NCBI RefSeq assembly: GCF_018474005.1
Contig: NZ_JAHCSH010000006.1
Span: 186,001-250,000, forward strand
Direction: 5' to 3'
DNA length: 64,000 nucleotides
Source of the DNA: Curvibacter sp. CHRR-16
GTDB taxonomy: Bacteria > Pseudomonadota > Gammaproteobacteria > Burkholderiales > Burkholderiaceae_C
The notes under the pieces were generated by a model, which saw nothing but the letters and a program-made list of their open reading frames with translations, was not told where the DNA came from and ran no database searches. This document shows, one piece after another, positions 45,787 to 54,760 of the stretch (positions are counted from its first letter, which is position 1; every line of letters starts with the position of its first letter). The position numbers and the translations under genes are program-made.

Positions 45787-46608
45787 TTAGAAAAGACTTT
45801 CACGCACGTAAATAACGTCGTCTGGACGCACCATGTCACTGAGCTCTGGAGACATTTCGCGGACTTTGCCATCTGCATCTTGACGGAATAGCTTGAGGCG
45901 CTTTTCGGTGCCACGCTGTGTAGGCCCCCCAGCTGTAACCAAGGCCTGAACAAAGGTCATATTGCGCTCAATGCGGTATGAACCAGGGCGTTGTGCTTCA
46001 CCGTAAACATAAAACACCGGTGCACGATGCACATAAACGACCTCACCGCCTTGTATTGGAATGTCGCTGGCAGCCTTACCATCCAAATAAAGTGACGCGA
46101 CATCTATCTCTTGGCGCCATGGCTTGCCGCCACGCTGGCCTGTGATGATGACCGTGTCCGAACCTGTGGGCAAGATCCCCCCCGCCAATGCCAACACGTC
46201 AGACAGACGTGCATTGTTGTACTCCAACGGGAACTGTCCAGGTCGCCCCACCGCACCAAGAATAGACACCACTTTGCGACGCGCTTGGGTAACAGTGATA
46301 TTGACTTGTGGACTGCGCAGAAAGCCCCCTGATTTCAGGGATTTGACCAACACCGCCTCTGCCTCAGGAATGCTCAGTCCAGCCAAACGCAGCGTGCCAA
46401 CCAAGGGGTAGCTCACATCGCCAGACTCCAAGATACGCGTTTCAATGCTGAGATCCGGACTCTGGTACACCTGCACCTTGATTACATCACCAGGGCCCAG
46501 CTTGTCTTCAAAGGTTTTGTCTTGCGCGAAAGCCAAACCAGCAGATGCCACTATGCAGCAAGCACCCAGCCAACGCGCGCATTTAGTCATGAGTTGTGTA
46601 TGCATCAT
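45787..46608 (-). CDS. epsE: Polysaccharide export protein EpsE (Wza-like)
   Basis: 273 residues with a Sec signal peptide ending near AFA/QDK. Poly_export and SLBB domains: KLGPGDVIKVQVYQSPDLSIETRILESGDVSYPLVGTL, then VSILGAVGRPGQFPL and FYVYGEAQRPGSYRIERNMT. No lipobox Cys is apparent after the signal peptide, unlike Wza, so anchoring differs or relies on EpsL. Forms part of the outer-membrane export route. Overlaps epsD by four bases. Confidence 0.94.
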   Translation of the reverse strand: MMHTQLMTKCARWLGACCIVASAGLAFAQDKTFEDKLGPGDVIKVQVYQSPDLSIETRILESGDVSYPLVGTLRLAGLSIPEAEAVLVKSLKSGGFLRSPQVNITVTQARRKVVSILGAVGRPGQFPLEYNNARLSDVLALAGGILPTGSDTVIITGQRGGKPWRQEIDVASLYLDGKAASDIPIQGGEVVYVHRAPVFYVYGEAQRPGSYRIERNMTFVQALVTAGGPTQRGTEKRLKLFRQDADGKVREMSPELSDMVRPDDVIYVRESLF

Positions 46609-47708
46609 TTCAATCCCTTAAGACCTTTTTCAAGATTCAGTGGCTGCGCTGTTGCGCCTGCATCTTCTTTTCCAGACTTGGAGCGCGCTTCTGCTCTGGC
46701 TTTTGCACGTTCCTCTTCTGCAGCCTGAGCAGCCGCTTGCTCTTGGGCTTTTTGCTTGGCAAATGCTTCCGCATCTTCTTTGGCTTTTTGCTCTTGCTGC
46801 GCCTTGGCTTGTTGAGCAGCCTTAAGCTCTTCTTCCGCTTTGGCCTTTAATGCGGCTTCACCACCTTTGAATTCACCAAAATACTCAATTTTGGCTTTCG
46901 CCTTTACATCGGCCTTAAATTGCTTGATAGCAGCAACACCACGCTGATTAAAGAGATACGTTTTAATAAGTGGCAGTGCCTGTGCTTCACTAACAGGCTC
47001 AGATTTAGACGCGTTCACACGCATGATGACGTAGCTACTGCCTTCGCTATGAAGTGCCATTTGTCCATCTTTGAGCATGGCCAGTTTGGGCAAAATCTCC
47101 AGTGGCAGCTGCTCTGCACCACGCACTCCAGAGTTGGCGGCAAACTTGATGTCGTGCTGCTTGAGCCAAGTCGATATATCTTCGGCAGACTTTGCGTTAT
47201 TGACAGCTACCCTCAATGCACTCTCATCTATATCGGCCTTAGGAAAAGTAATTTCTTGCAAGTTATAAATGCGGCGTTCTGCAAAAAGAGCCGGATTATC
47301 TGCGTAATATTTTTTGGCTTCGTCATCAGTGGGCTGGGCTTGCGCCGATGCAATTTGCTCCATAGCGGCCCTAGCCAAAATTTCGCGTTTTGCGGCCTCA
47401 ATTGCTGCAACAACCTCCGGAGAACGATCCAATTTTTTATCGACAGCTGCATTAATAGCGATTTGCTGATCAACAAGCGCAGATAATATTTCTGCCTTTA
47501 CTGCCGTCAATCGTTCCGGAGCAACACCAGAAGCCTTGCTCAAAATAGCATTCATTTGGTGCACGGTAATTTCTTGGCCATCTACCGAAGCAATTACTTG
47601 CGTAGCGCCGCTGTCGACTTTTTTTCCACATGCAACCAGTGCACTTGCCAACACACTGGTGACTGCTATCGCAACGAGCGTGCGATGCATAGTTTTTAGT
47701 TTGTTCAT
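46605..47708 (-). CDS. epsD: EpsD, lipoprotein with SurA/parvulin-like region
   Basis: 367 residues. Lipobox LVACGKK shows a lipid-anchored envelope protein. Residues about 35-235 follow the SurA_N/rotamase layout (VASVDGQEITVHQMNAIL, AEILSALVDQQIAINAAVDKK, and YNLQEITFPKADIDE), but the isomerase core is weak. From about residue 260 there is a long Lys/Glu/Ala/Gln helical tail ending in GKEDAGATAQPLNLEKGLKGLK. It may assist outer-membrane insertion of EpsL or EpsE. AGGGA lies upstream of ATG 47708. Confidence 0.9.
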   Translation of the reverse strand: MNKLKTMHRTLVAIAVTSVLASALVACGKKVDSGATQVIASVDGQEITVHQMNAILSKASGVAPERLTAVKAEILSALVDQQIAINAAVDKKLDRSPEVVAAIEAAKREILARAAMEQIASAQAQPTDDEAKKYYADNPALFAERRIYNLQEITFPKADIDESALRVAVNNAKSAEDISTWLKQHDIKFAANSGVRGAEQLPLEILPKLAMLKDGQMALHSEGSSYVIMRVNASKSEPVSEAQALPLIKTYLFNQRGVAAIKQFKADVKAKAKIEYFGEFKGGEAALKAKAEEELKAAQQAKAQQEQKAKEDAEAFAKQKAQEQAAAQAAEEERAKARAEARSKSGKEDAGATAQPLNLEKGLKGLK

Positions 47709-47736
47709 ATCAATCCCTGCAATTTAAAAGAGTAAT

Positions 47737-48894
47737 TCAATAGAAATAAATATTGGCTGTCAGATCAATTTGCTCTGCATGGTAGTCAACCCCTGCAACG
47801 TTGCTTGATCTACTAGAGTCGGTGTAGGACAAAACAAAATTCGCCATCTTTCTTGGCTGCCAGTTATATGACAGCGTAATGTCCTGGGTAGTATCTTGTC
47901 TGGTGGATGAAATACCATTTGGACTGCCCTTGTCGGCGCGCACTGTATTTTTGTATGTCAGGCCTAAGCCGCTTTTGCTTGAGATATGCCACATGGGAGC
48001 CAATACAAACACATCGTTTTGTGTATAGGTCGTCCCAGTTGTTTGATAACCAACCGCATCACGCTGCCACGAGCTTGCCATCGACAGCTTGCCAGAGATG
48101 CCCCAGGTCAGGCCAATACTGGCACTGGGGCCGTCAAAATTGAATTGAGGCGTCGAATCAAAACGTTGCCTTGTTTGCCCCAATTTCCCCGTTAGCCAAC
48201 TTCTCCCCCCGACTGCGATGCGCGTAGACACTGTTGCGGCATCGTAAGAAAAGTCGCTATTGGAAACCCCTTTGCCCGATTGAAGACCCACATCAATCGA
48301 ATTACTTGACCCTGAAACAAACCGCGCACCCAACTGCGCACCAGTTGAACGGCTGTCCGTTTGACCCACGACATTTTGTTCGTTCGTTGTACGGCTATTC
48401 ACAAGCCCAGAATAGAACTGCCAATAAGAGCCCAAATCGTATGCCAACTGAAACGACGAGGACTGCTTCGTATTTTTGTTGCGCTGAGACTGGTTGCTGC
48501 TATCGGAAGGTGTATTGAGCGTCTCGCTCTGCTGCGAACCCAATGAGCCATGCCAACGCGGTGTCAGAGTCCACAACCATGACAATTGGTAATTCTGCGC
48601 TGTGTAATCAAAGTTGCGATTGTTTTGATGCTGGCTAGCAGCAAGGCTTGCATCAAGGTCAAACGTTTGCTGGCTTACTGGCAGCGAGACTTTCACCCCC
48701 ACTGTCTCAGTGGTAGTTTGCTCGGATTTGGCGTTGGCACCGCTGGTGCGCAAGAAGTTGTTGGTGCTGGAGGAGCTCAGCCCGGCACGATAAGTGATGA
48801 CATCACTGCTTTGTGCGTGTGCGCAGGCAACCAAGGCAACCCAAGATAGGCATGCCAAGCGCGCAGGAGAAACACATAGGAACATGCCAATCAA
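47737..48894 (-). CDS. epsL: Outer-membrane beta-barrel protein EpsL
   Basis: 385 residues. Signal peptide ending near AHA/QSS, then many alternating-hydrophobicity strands, and a C-terminal aromatic (ends NIYFY), all typical of a beta-barrel porin-like protein. The DSSNQSQRNKNTKQSS-type Ser/Asn-rich loops are surface-like. In XrtB loci this protein is thought to form the outer-membrane channel for the polysaccharide, together with EpsE. Overlaps the cNMP-binding-domain gene upstream by four bases. Confidence 0.9.
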   Translation of the reverse strand: MIGMFLCVSPARLACLSWVALVACAHAQSSDVITYRAGLSSSSTNNFLRTSGANAKSEQTTTETVGVKVSLPVSQQTFDLDASLAASQHQNNRNFDYTAQNYQLSWLWTLTPRWHGSLGSQQSETLNTPSDSSNQSQRNKNTKQSSSFQLAYDLGSYWQFYSGLVNSRTTNEQNVVGQTDSRSTGAQLGARFVSGSSNSIDVGLQSGKGVSNSDFSYDAATVSTRIAVGGRSWLTGKLGQTRQRFDSTPQFNFDGPSASIGLTWGISGKLSMASSWQRDAVGYQTTGTTYTQNDVFVLAPMWHISSKSGLGLTYKNTVRADKGSPNGISSTRQDTTQDITLSYNWQPRKMANFVLSYTDSSRSSNVAGVDYHAEQIDLTANIYFY

Positions 48895-49412
48895 ACCAAG
48901 GATGTGAGCGCCGCCATGTTGGGCGAGGTAGCCACCTGACGCAATTTGGCGGTGGCTGAACTCAGCAACATAAGCATTAATTTGTTGCCAAGGCGAGGAT
49001 GATCCACGAGCAGTGCATTGAAACTATCCATGGACAACACCGCAAAATCACTGGGCTCCAGAGTCGTGCAAGTTGCAATGCGCGCTTTGCCGTCAATGAA
49101 TGACAGTTCACCCAAAATATCACCCGGATGGATTGTGCTGTGCAATGTTTTGCCATCCATTTGGCGCTCAATAACGGCACTACCAGTTACCAAGAACGCC
49201 ATGAATTGACCTTCATCGCCTGCTCGCAAAACGGCTGCTTGGCGCGGCAAACCATAGACCTCTAAGTAATTGCTCAGCAGAGCGGCTTCCGGCTCACTGA
49301 AATTATCGAATAGATGCTTGGGTTTGACAGCATCCATGAACTCATTCACAAAGTCGCTAGCCGTCCCCAGTGGCTCGGAGGCTGGTTGCAAATCCGCAAA
49401 ATTGGTTGTCAT
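48891..49412 (-). CDS. Cyclic-nucleotide-binding-domain protein without DNA-binding domain
   Basis: 173 residues. One Crp-type cNMP fold (about 35-150): AVLRAGDEGQFMAFLVTGSAVIERQ, HPGDILGELSFIDGKARIATCTTLEPSDFAVLSMDSF. The GELSF segment is the phosphate-binding cassette region, but there is no helix-turn-helix. It could sense cAMP, c-di-GMP or nothing and regulate export post-translationally, perhaps through EpsL, with which its end is coupled. It is the first gene of the export operon and has its own promoter-like element. Function unproven. Confidence 0.82.
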   Translation of the reverse strand: MTTNFADLQPASEPLGTASDFVNEFMDAVKPKHLFDNFSEPEAALLSNYLEVYGLPRQAAVLRAGDEGQFMAFLVTGSAVIERQMDGKTLHSTIHPGDILGELSFIDGKARIATCTTLEPSDFAVLSMDSFNALLVDHPRLGNKLMLMLLSSATAKLRQVATSPNMAALTSLV

Positions 49413-49455
49413 AGAGTCCTGTTAGATGCCTGCTTGCGCAGAATGAGGCCGTTCA

Positions 49456-49484
49456 ATTATCTGGATGTGCTGTGACATCAGCAA
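49456..49484 (-). promoter_or_regulatory. Promoter before the cNMP-domain/eps export operon
   Basis: On the minus strand, TTGCTG (-35, 49479-49484), a 17-bp spacer and GATAAT (-10, 49456-49461) form a good sigma-70 pair. The start would fall near 49449, about 37 bases before ATG 49412. The eps palindrome abuts its upstream side. Confidence 0.65.
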
Positions 49485-49500
49485 GAGTCCGATTGGACTA
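49479..49500 (-). promoter_or_regulatory. Predicted activator site (eps palindrome B)
   Basis: AGTCCGATTGGACT, one base off a perfect palindrome, begins one base before the -35 hexamer TTGCTG on the minus strand. Its centre falls about 43 bases upstream of the predicted start, the standard distance for a class II activator. A 22-bp segment matches 20 of 22 bases at 52689-52710. Confidence 0.6.
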
Positions 49501-49521
49501 TTCATAGAGTCCACATGAAAA

Positions 49522-50937
49522 TCAGTACGCCTGCCTATCGTTCACAACCAATTTGATGGTTCTAAAAATAATATATAAATCCAAGCGCAAAGACCAATTT
49601 CGCAAGTAATCCAAATCAAAATCAATGCGTCCCTGCATTTTATCCAAGGTCTCAGTTTCCCCTCTGTACCCATTCACTTGAGCCCACCCAGTGATACCGG
49701 GCTTCACTTTATGACGCACCATGTAGCCCTTAATCAATTTGCGGTACAACTCATTATGAGCAACTGCATGGGGGCGAGGCCCCACAATACTCATACGGCC
49801 TTGCAAAACATTGATGAATTGGGGTAACTCATCAATGGATGTTTTCCGCAAAATACGCCCAAGAGGCGTTATTCGAGAGTCATTTTTGGTCGCTTGTTGA
49901 ATCTTTGCACCATCCTCAACAACCTTCATGGAACGGAATTTATATACCAATATTTCCTTGCCATCCAAACCATAACGACGCTGCTTAAAAAGTATAGGAC
50001 CAGGAGAAGTCCATTTTACTGCTACAGCAACCACCAACAAAATAGGAGATATCAAAAACAAAATAATTAACGACAAGACAATATCGCTAATCCTCTTTAT
50101 TACTCCACTAGCACCTGTAAAAGGGGTTTCACACACCGATATAACAGGCATCCCGCATACGGTGCCGGAACGCCCCTGAATAAGATCCGTCACAAACATG
50201 TCGGGAACAAAGAAAATAGATGCTGTTGTGTCCTTGAGTTCATCCAGCACTTGCAATATGCGAGGTTGTGAGGCCATGGGCAGCGACAAATAAATGATCT
50301 GGACATCATTGGCACGCACATACGGAGACAAGTCAGCCATTTTTCCCAGCAACTGATAGTGCTGATTTTTGGGCAAACGGGTCGGTGTCCGATCATCAAA
50401 AAAACCCGCGAATTCCATTCGAAGGTAAGGACTGCTAGACAAGCGCTCAGCCAATGCCAAGCCTTGCTCGTTCATACCCACCACGATGGCTTTCTTGACC
50501 GGCCCCTCCAGTGCCAACAAGAAAGGAGCGACAAAGCGCAGCGTCAAATGCCCCAGTAACAGGAGCGCAGGCGTAGACAGCAACCACACCAGCATGGCAT
50601 TGCGAGAAAACTCTTTGTGGTAGCCAGTTCCAAGCCCCGCCAACAGCAAAAGACCGGCTGCCCAAACCCAAGAGAGCCAGACATCCACCAACAACTGCCT
50701 CCATGACGAGTTGAGCCGCGGCTCACCTGGAAAAGTGATCGAAAACACAATGACCGACAAAATCAGGTAAGCGCCATTGACACCCTTGTCAAAAAACCAT
50801 GCGCAAACCCACAACAAAACCACCCACGTCAGGGGTTCCAAACTGGCCTCAATGGCACTTAAAAACGTATCGCGTCCAACGGAGTCCGACTCATTGCGAG
50901 CCGACAGCATTGCTGCTGATTTGTTTCGTTCAACCAT
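49522..50937 (-). CDS. Undecaprenyl-phosphate sugar phosphotransferase (EPS initiation)
   Basis: 471 residues from ATG 50937. Four or five N-terminal membrane helices, a Rossmann-like segment AIVVGMNEQGLALAERLSS, a final membrane helix (IVLSLIILFLISPILLVV), and the bacterial sugar transferase domain: WTSPGPILFKQRRYGLDGKEILVYKFRSMKV, LRKTSIDELPQFINVLQGRMSIVGPRPHA, and KPGITGWAQVNGYRGET, the full PHPT signature. It transfers a glucose-1-phosphate-type sugar onto undecaprenyl phosphate. The start lies eight bases inside the epsA coding region, so they are coupled. No terminator separates it from the next operon. Confidence 0.93.
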   Translation of the reverse strand: MVERNKSAAMLSARNESDSVGRDTFLSAIEASLEPLTWVVLLWVCAWFFDKGVNGAYLILSVIVFSITFPGEPRLNSSWRQLLVDVWLSWVWAAGLLLLAGLGTGYHKEFSRNAMLVWLLSTPALLLLGHLTLRFVAPFLLALEGPVKKAIVVGMNEQGLALAERLSSSPYLRMEFAGFFDDRTPTRLPKNQHYQLLGKMADLSPYVRANDVQIIYLSLPMASQPRILQVLDELKDTTASIFFVPDMFVTDLIQGRSGTVCGMPVISVCETPFTGASGVIKRISDIVLSLIILFLISPILLVVAVAVKWTSPGPILFKQRRYGLDGKEILVYKFRSMKVVEDGAKIQQATKNDSRITPLGRILRKTSIDELPQFINVLQGRMSIVGPRPHAVAHNELYRKLIKGYMVRHKVKPGITGWAQVNGYRGETETLDKMQGRIDFDLDYLRNWSLRLDLYIIFRTIKLVVNDRQAY

Positions 50938-51754
50938 GTCGTGATGCTGTCTCGCTGCTGGGTGTGTACTTTTCGCGGTATGCAGCCACGGCCTGGGCTC
51001 TATTGAGCACATCGAGTTTTTTAAAAATACGCTGCATGTGATTTTTAACCGTGAACGCGCTAACGTTGAGGATACTGCCAATTTCAGAATTGGTCTTACC
51101 GAGCCCCACCCAGTGCATGATTTCTGCTTCGCGATCACTCAAAACACCACCGTCAGCATCGTGCGCCACCTCAACTGGCGCAGGTTTGCTCGGATGCTGA
51201 TGGGAAAGCAGCTCTACCTGCCGCATGGCAGCATCAATGTAGGGCAACAGCATGCGAATAGTTTGCTTATCGCTGTGCCGACGCTTGGGGTAGCGGCTGA
51301 AAAACATGTACAAACAGTCGTGACGACCGCGTTGATCGTTGATGCCGTGGACCAGCGCTGAATTCATCGTTGTCATGGCATCGGCAATGGAGCCTGGCTC
51401 CATTAGCCCCTCCCATGTCACCCCCTCGTGACCGACATTGAGAAAAAATGGCTCTCGATCCTGCATTGCCCATTGCTCGAACATGCCCTTGAGCAAGGGT
51501 GCAAGTGACTTTGCCGTAGCGTTTTCCGTTCGAACGCCTGGCATGGCAGAAATGATGTCGTAATAAATGAGGCCTAGATGAAAGTCCCCCCAAGCAGCAA
51601 TCAAAATTTCGTGCGTGAGGTAATGCTGCAAGCTGCCTTGCAACCAAGTCATCAAATCCAAATGGTTCCGCACCGCGAGAACTTCATTCAGCAGGGCATT
51701 AAAGCGCTGAAAATCCTCTTGGCTTGGCTGCGATTCATCCCGCTTGAATAGCAT
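50930..51754 (-). CDS. epsA: LuxR-type regulator EpsA of the XrtB/EPS locus
   Basis: 274 residues. The N-terminal ~190 residues form an EpsA-type sensory domain with no membrane segment (MTWLQGSLQHYLTHEILIAAWGDFHLGLIYYDIIS). The C-terminal GerE helix-turn-helix (205-260) reads LSDREAEIMHWVGLGKTNSEIGSILNVSAFTVKNHMQRIFKKL. Such regulators sit at XrtB loci and are the best candidate for the two matched palindromes at 49479-49500 and 52689-52710. No phosphoreceiver domain, so the input signal is unknown. Weak ribosome-binding site. Confidence 0.9.
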   Translation of the reverse strand: MLFKRDESQPSQEDFQRFNALLNEVLAVRNHLDLMTWLQGSLQHYLTHEILIAAWGDFHLGLIYYDIISAMPGVRTENATAKSLAPLLKGMFEQWAMQDREPFFLNVGHEGVTWEGLMEPGSIADAMTTMNSALVHGINDQRGRHDCLYMFFSRYPKRRHSDKQTIRMLLPYIDAAMRQVELLSHQHPSKPAPVEVAHDADGGVLSDREAEIMHWVGLGKTNSEIGSILNVSAFTVKNHMQRIFKKLDVLNRAQAVAAYREKYTPSSETASRHG

Positions 51755-51792
51755 GGTTTTTAATAATAATAGTTGGTGTGTGACAGGGCTCT

Positions 51793-51822
51793 ATATTAAG
51801 GGGAAGAGCTTCTCCTTACCAA
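51793..51822 (-). promoter_or_regulatory. Predicted epsA promoter
   Basis: Minus-strand TTGGTA (51817-51822), 18-bp spacer, TAATAT (51793-51798). The start would be near 51786, leaving a short leader before ATG 51754. No eps palindrome is found here. Confidence 0.45.
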
Positions 51823-51855
51823 GCGCAACGCATGGTTAAACGATGTCACCAAAGC

Positions 51856-51882
51856 AAAAAAAGGCGTACCAAGGTACGCCTT
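51856..51882 (-). terminator. Intrinsic terminator after the PEP-CTERM gene
   Basis: On the minus strand, AAGGCGTACC (complement of 51873-51882) pairs with GGTACGCCTT around a two-base apex and is followed by seven T residues (complement of 51856-51862). Confidence 0.88.
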
Positions 51883-51905
51883 CCAATCTTCGCGAAAAGA
51901 TTCAA

Positions 51906-52601
51906 TTAAGCAGATTTTTTGCGGCGACGCACGATCGCACCAACCATCCCCAAACCGGCCAACATCATGGCGTAAGTTTCAGCTTCTGGAACTGCTGTAA
52001 CACTCATCAAAGTGTAGTCAGACTGGCTGGAGCAAGTATTGCCAGTTTTGCAAGTACCGTTAACCGCGGAGAACACCAAGTTTGTGATGGCCTTGCTGCC
52101 AAAAGGGTTAGAAATTTTCCAAACACCCGCTGTATTGCCTGTTGCAGGAGAGAGGTTGGTCACAGAGCCAGAACCAGTCCACGAAGCGTTGATGATGTCA
52201 GCTGCAGTCAGGTAGTAAGTCGCAGAAGTACCGTCCAAGAAAGTGGCTGTGATCTTTGCCTTTTCCATCACATCGGAGAATTCTGGGCCATCAAACAACA
52301 AGCCGATCACAAAAGATTCAATGTACTGAGCGCCGCCTTTGAATGCAGCTACGATGCTTTGGCCCACATCAATTTCAGCACCCGAATTGCCACCAGTAAC
52401 CCCAACGCCCGTTTCACTAGCCCAAGTCTTCTTGGCAAAAGTACCAGCGTCTTCGCCATTCCAAGCGGTGTATGTAGCCAAGCTGGTGTCATACGTATGC
52501 ACGCCAGTAGCGAAAGATGAACCATAGTCAGTAGCCGCATAAGCACTACCAATGGACAAAGCAGCCAGTGCCGCCGCAACAAAAGTTTTAGATATCTTCA
52601 T
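51906..52601 (-). CDS. PEP-CTERM domain protein
   Basis: 231 residues. Sec signal peptide (cleavage about AYA/ATD), a secreted beta-rich Gly/Thr/Ser/Ala domain, and a C-terminal sorting tail (about 204-231) starting VPEAETYA, then a hydrophobic helix and RRRKKSA. The tail is the exosortase substrate signature, with PEA instead of the classical PEP. XrtB is the only exosortase in the window. The protein is probably released at or linked to the EPS matrix. Transcribed alone with its own terminator and an upstream palindrome that matches the export operon. Confidence 0.88.
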   Translation of the reverse strand: MKISKTFVAAALAALSIGSAYAATDYGSSFATGVHTYDTSLATYTAWNGEDAGTFAKKTWASETGVGVTGGNSGAEIDVGQSIVAAFKGGAQYIESFVIGLLFDGPEFSDVMEKAKITATFLDGTSATYYLTAADIINASWTGSGSVTNLSPATGNTAGVWKISNPFGSKAITNLVFSAVNGTCKTGNTCSSQSDYTLMSVTAVPEAETYAMMLAGLGMVGAIVRRRKKSA

Positions 52602-52665
52602 ATATTCCCTGATCGGTTGATGGTTTCTAAAAACAGTCGCAGAGCTTCTGCTGACCTTGGACGCA

Positions 52666-52694
52666 AGTCTCTTCGTGATGCCCTATGGCAGCAA
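52666..52694 (-). promoter_or_regulatory. Promoter-like element of the PEP-CTERM gene
   Basis: Minus-strand TTGCTG (-35, 52689-52694) with a weak -10 GAGACT (52666-52671) at a 17-bp spacing. The poor -10 fits an activator-dependent promoter. The leader would be about 58 bases. Confidence 0.45.
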
Positions 52695-52710
52695 TAGTCC
52701 GATCGGACTA
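52689..52710 (-). promoter_or_regulatory. Predicted activator site (eps palindrome A)
   Basis: TAGTCCGATCGGACTA (52695-52710) is a perfect 16-bp palindrome placed directly before the -35 hexamer, the same arrangement as at 49479-49500. Confidence 0.6.
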
Positions 52711-52793
52711 ATTGCCAGCGCGGCCATAAAATTCCTACTTTGGCAATGGGGCAATCTCGGACTCAAGTTCTCAATAATCCGCACAATCGACCC

Positions 52794-54341
52794 ATGTTTG
52801 CCCCCCATCCGCGCCATGCGCCCCACCCTCCCCTGCCCACAGCATCCAGCCCTTGGGCTTGGGATGCACCTGCACACTGCTACCCCAGCCTGGGCGATGC
52901 GTTTGTTGCACCAACCGAACCCAGCCCACTGCCCAGCCCCTGCTGGGTTGCTCACAGCGAGACAGCCGCCCAACTACTGGGGCTACCGACCGCTTGGCAT
53001 AGCGATGGTCTGCTGCAAGGACTGTCCGGCAACGCCGTGCTAGAAGGCAGCCAGCCATACGCCACGGTGTACAGCGGACACCAATTTGGTATGTGGGCAG
53101 GCCAACTGGGCGATGGCCGCGCATTGCTGCTGGGCCAAACACAAGGCTGGGAGGTGCAGCTCAAAGGGGCTGGTATGACACCGTTTTCGCGCATGGGCGA
53201 TGGGCGCGCCGTTTTGCGCAGCAGCATCCGCGAATTTCTGGCCAGTGAGGCCATGCATGCACTCGGTGTGCCCACCACACGGGCGTTGTGCATCACAGCA
53301 TCCCCCCAGTTGGTGCGCCGCGAAGAGGCGGAACCCGCCGCCGTGGTCACCCGCTTGGCACCCAGCTTTGTGCGCTTTGGTCATTTCGAGCATTTCAGCG
53401 CCAGCGGTCAAATCGATGCGCTGCGCGCTCTGGCTGATTGGGTCATAGAGCACCACTACCCAGCATGCGCCAGCCAACCCAGCCGCTACGCAGCCTTGCT
53501 GGCTAACGTTGTAGAACGCAGCGCCCAGCTGGTGGCGCACTGGCAAGCGCTGGGCTTTTGCCATGGCGTGCTCAACACCGACAACATGAGCATCTTGGGG
53601 CTGACCTTGGACTATGGCCCCTTCCAGTTCATGGATGGGTTTGACCCGCAGCACATCTGCAACCACAGCGACGAGCGAGGCCGCTACGCTTTTGGCAACC
53701 AACCCAACATCGTCTACTGGAACCTGCTCTGCCTAGGACAAGCCCTGCTTGCCTTGCTGGCGCAAGAATGCAGCGAACAAGGCCATAGCGACGCCAACAA
53801 AGCCGCCACCGATGCTGCCTTGGCCGCCATAGACAAGTTCAAACCGGCTTGGGCACAAGCGTGGCAAATCCAGCTCTGCGCCAAACTGGGCCGCGCCCCC
53901 AGCCCCGCAGCCCAAGCGGTGGCGGAAAAAGCACTGCCCCTGCTGGCTGCAGAACGGGTGGACTACACCCTTTTTTGGCGCCGCTTGGCACGCTGGGCCG
54001 CTGGCCTGGCCCCGCGTGACAGTGTGCAAGACCTGTTTCTGGACAGAACTGGCATAGACGCATGGTTGCTATCATTTTCAGAGCTAGACCAGCTTACTGG
54101 GTGTGCCCTACAGCCCGATTTGATACTGAACAGCAACCCCTGCTTGGTGCTGCGCAACTACATGGCCCAAGAAGCCATCAGTGCTGCCGAGCAAGGCGAC
54201 TACAGCGTTGTGCAGCAATTGCACCAAGCCCTGAACACGCCTTATGCTGACATTGGCCCCGACGCCCCGGCGCACCTGCAGCGCTGGGCCGGATTTCCGC
54301 CCGACTGGGCGCAACACCTGCACCTGAGTTGTAGTTCATGA
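52794..54341 (+). CDS. selO: Protein adenylyltransferase SelO (YdiU)
   Basis: 515 residues from ATG 52794; ATG 52746 is in frame but neither start has a clear ribosome-binding site. SelO pseudokinase-fold enzyme that AMPylates proteins on Ser/Thr/Tyr. Conserved: [22 protein letters not shown] (around 90-110), [26 protein letters not shown] and [25 protein letters not shown], which contains catalytic Asn/Asp residues. The classical C-terminal selenocysteine/Cys is replaced by a tail ending LHLSCSS with a Cys close to the terminus. Overlaps msrB by four bases. Confidence 0.92.
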   Translation: MFAPHPRHAPHPPLPTASSPWAWDAPAHCYPSLGDAFVAPTEPSPLPSPCWVAHSETAAQLLGLPTAWHSDGLLQGLSGNAVLEGSQPYATVYSGHQFGMWAGQLGDGRALLLGQTQGWEVQLKGAGMTPFSRMGDGRAVLRSSIREFLASEAMHALGVPTTRALCITASPQLVRREEAEPAAVVTRLAPSFVRFGHFEHFSASGQIDALRALADWVIEHHYPACASQPSRYAALLANVVERSAQLVAHWQALGFCHGVLNTDNMSILGLTLDYGPFQFMDGFDPQHICNHSDERGRYAFGNQPNIVYWNLLCLGQALLALLAQECSEQGHSDANKAATDAALAAIDKFKPAWAQAWQIQLCAKLGRAPSPAAQAVAEKALPLLAAERVDYTLFWRRLARWAAGLAPRDSVQDLFLDRTGIDAWLLSFSELDQLTGCALQPDLILNSNPCLVLRNYMAQEAISAAEQGDYSVVQQLHQALNTPYADIGPDAPAHLQRWAGFPPDWAQHLHLSCSS

Positions 54342-54760
54342 GCGACCACCCCATCCAACGCAGCGCCCAAGAGTGGCGCGACCTGCTGGCCGACAAAATC
54401 GCCCGCAACGAGGCCGAGCCATTGGCCTACGCCGTTACGCAGCAAGCCGCCACCGAGCGCCCATTTACCGGCCGCTACGAGCAACACTGGGCCCACGGCA
54501 GCTACCACTGCGTGTGCTGTGGCGCGCAACTGTTTGACTCACAGACCAAATTCGACGCCGGTTGCGGCTGGCCCAGCTTTGACCAAGCCCTGCCCGGCGC
54601 CATCAGCGAGCGGCGCGACATGAGCCACGGCATGATCCGGGTCGAAACCGTGTGCAGCCAATGCGGCGCGCACTTGGGCCACGTGTTTGAAGATGGCCCC
54701 ACCGATACAGGGTTGCGCTACTGCATGAACTCAGCCTCGCTACACTTCCAACCCTCATGA
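54338..54760 (+). CDS. msrB: Peptide methionine-(R)-S-oxide reductase MsrB
   Basis: 140 residues. Zinc-binding cysteines are present in CVCCGAQLF and CSQCGAHLG, and the catalytic Cys in [18 protein letters not shown] and [13 protein letters not shown] complete the signature. Repairs methionine R-sulfoxides in the cytosol. Coupled by ATGA overlap to selO and to the next gene. Confidence 0.96.
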   Translation: MSDHPIQRSAQEWRDLLADKIARNEAEPLAYAVTQQAATERPFTGRYEQHWAHGSYHCVCCGAQLFDSQTKFDAGCGWPSFDQALPGAISERRDMSHGMIRVETVCSQCGAHLGHVFEDGPTDTGLRYCMNSASLHFQPS

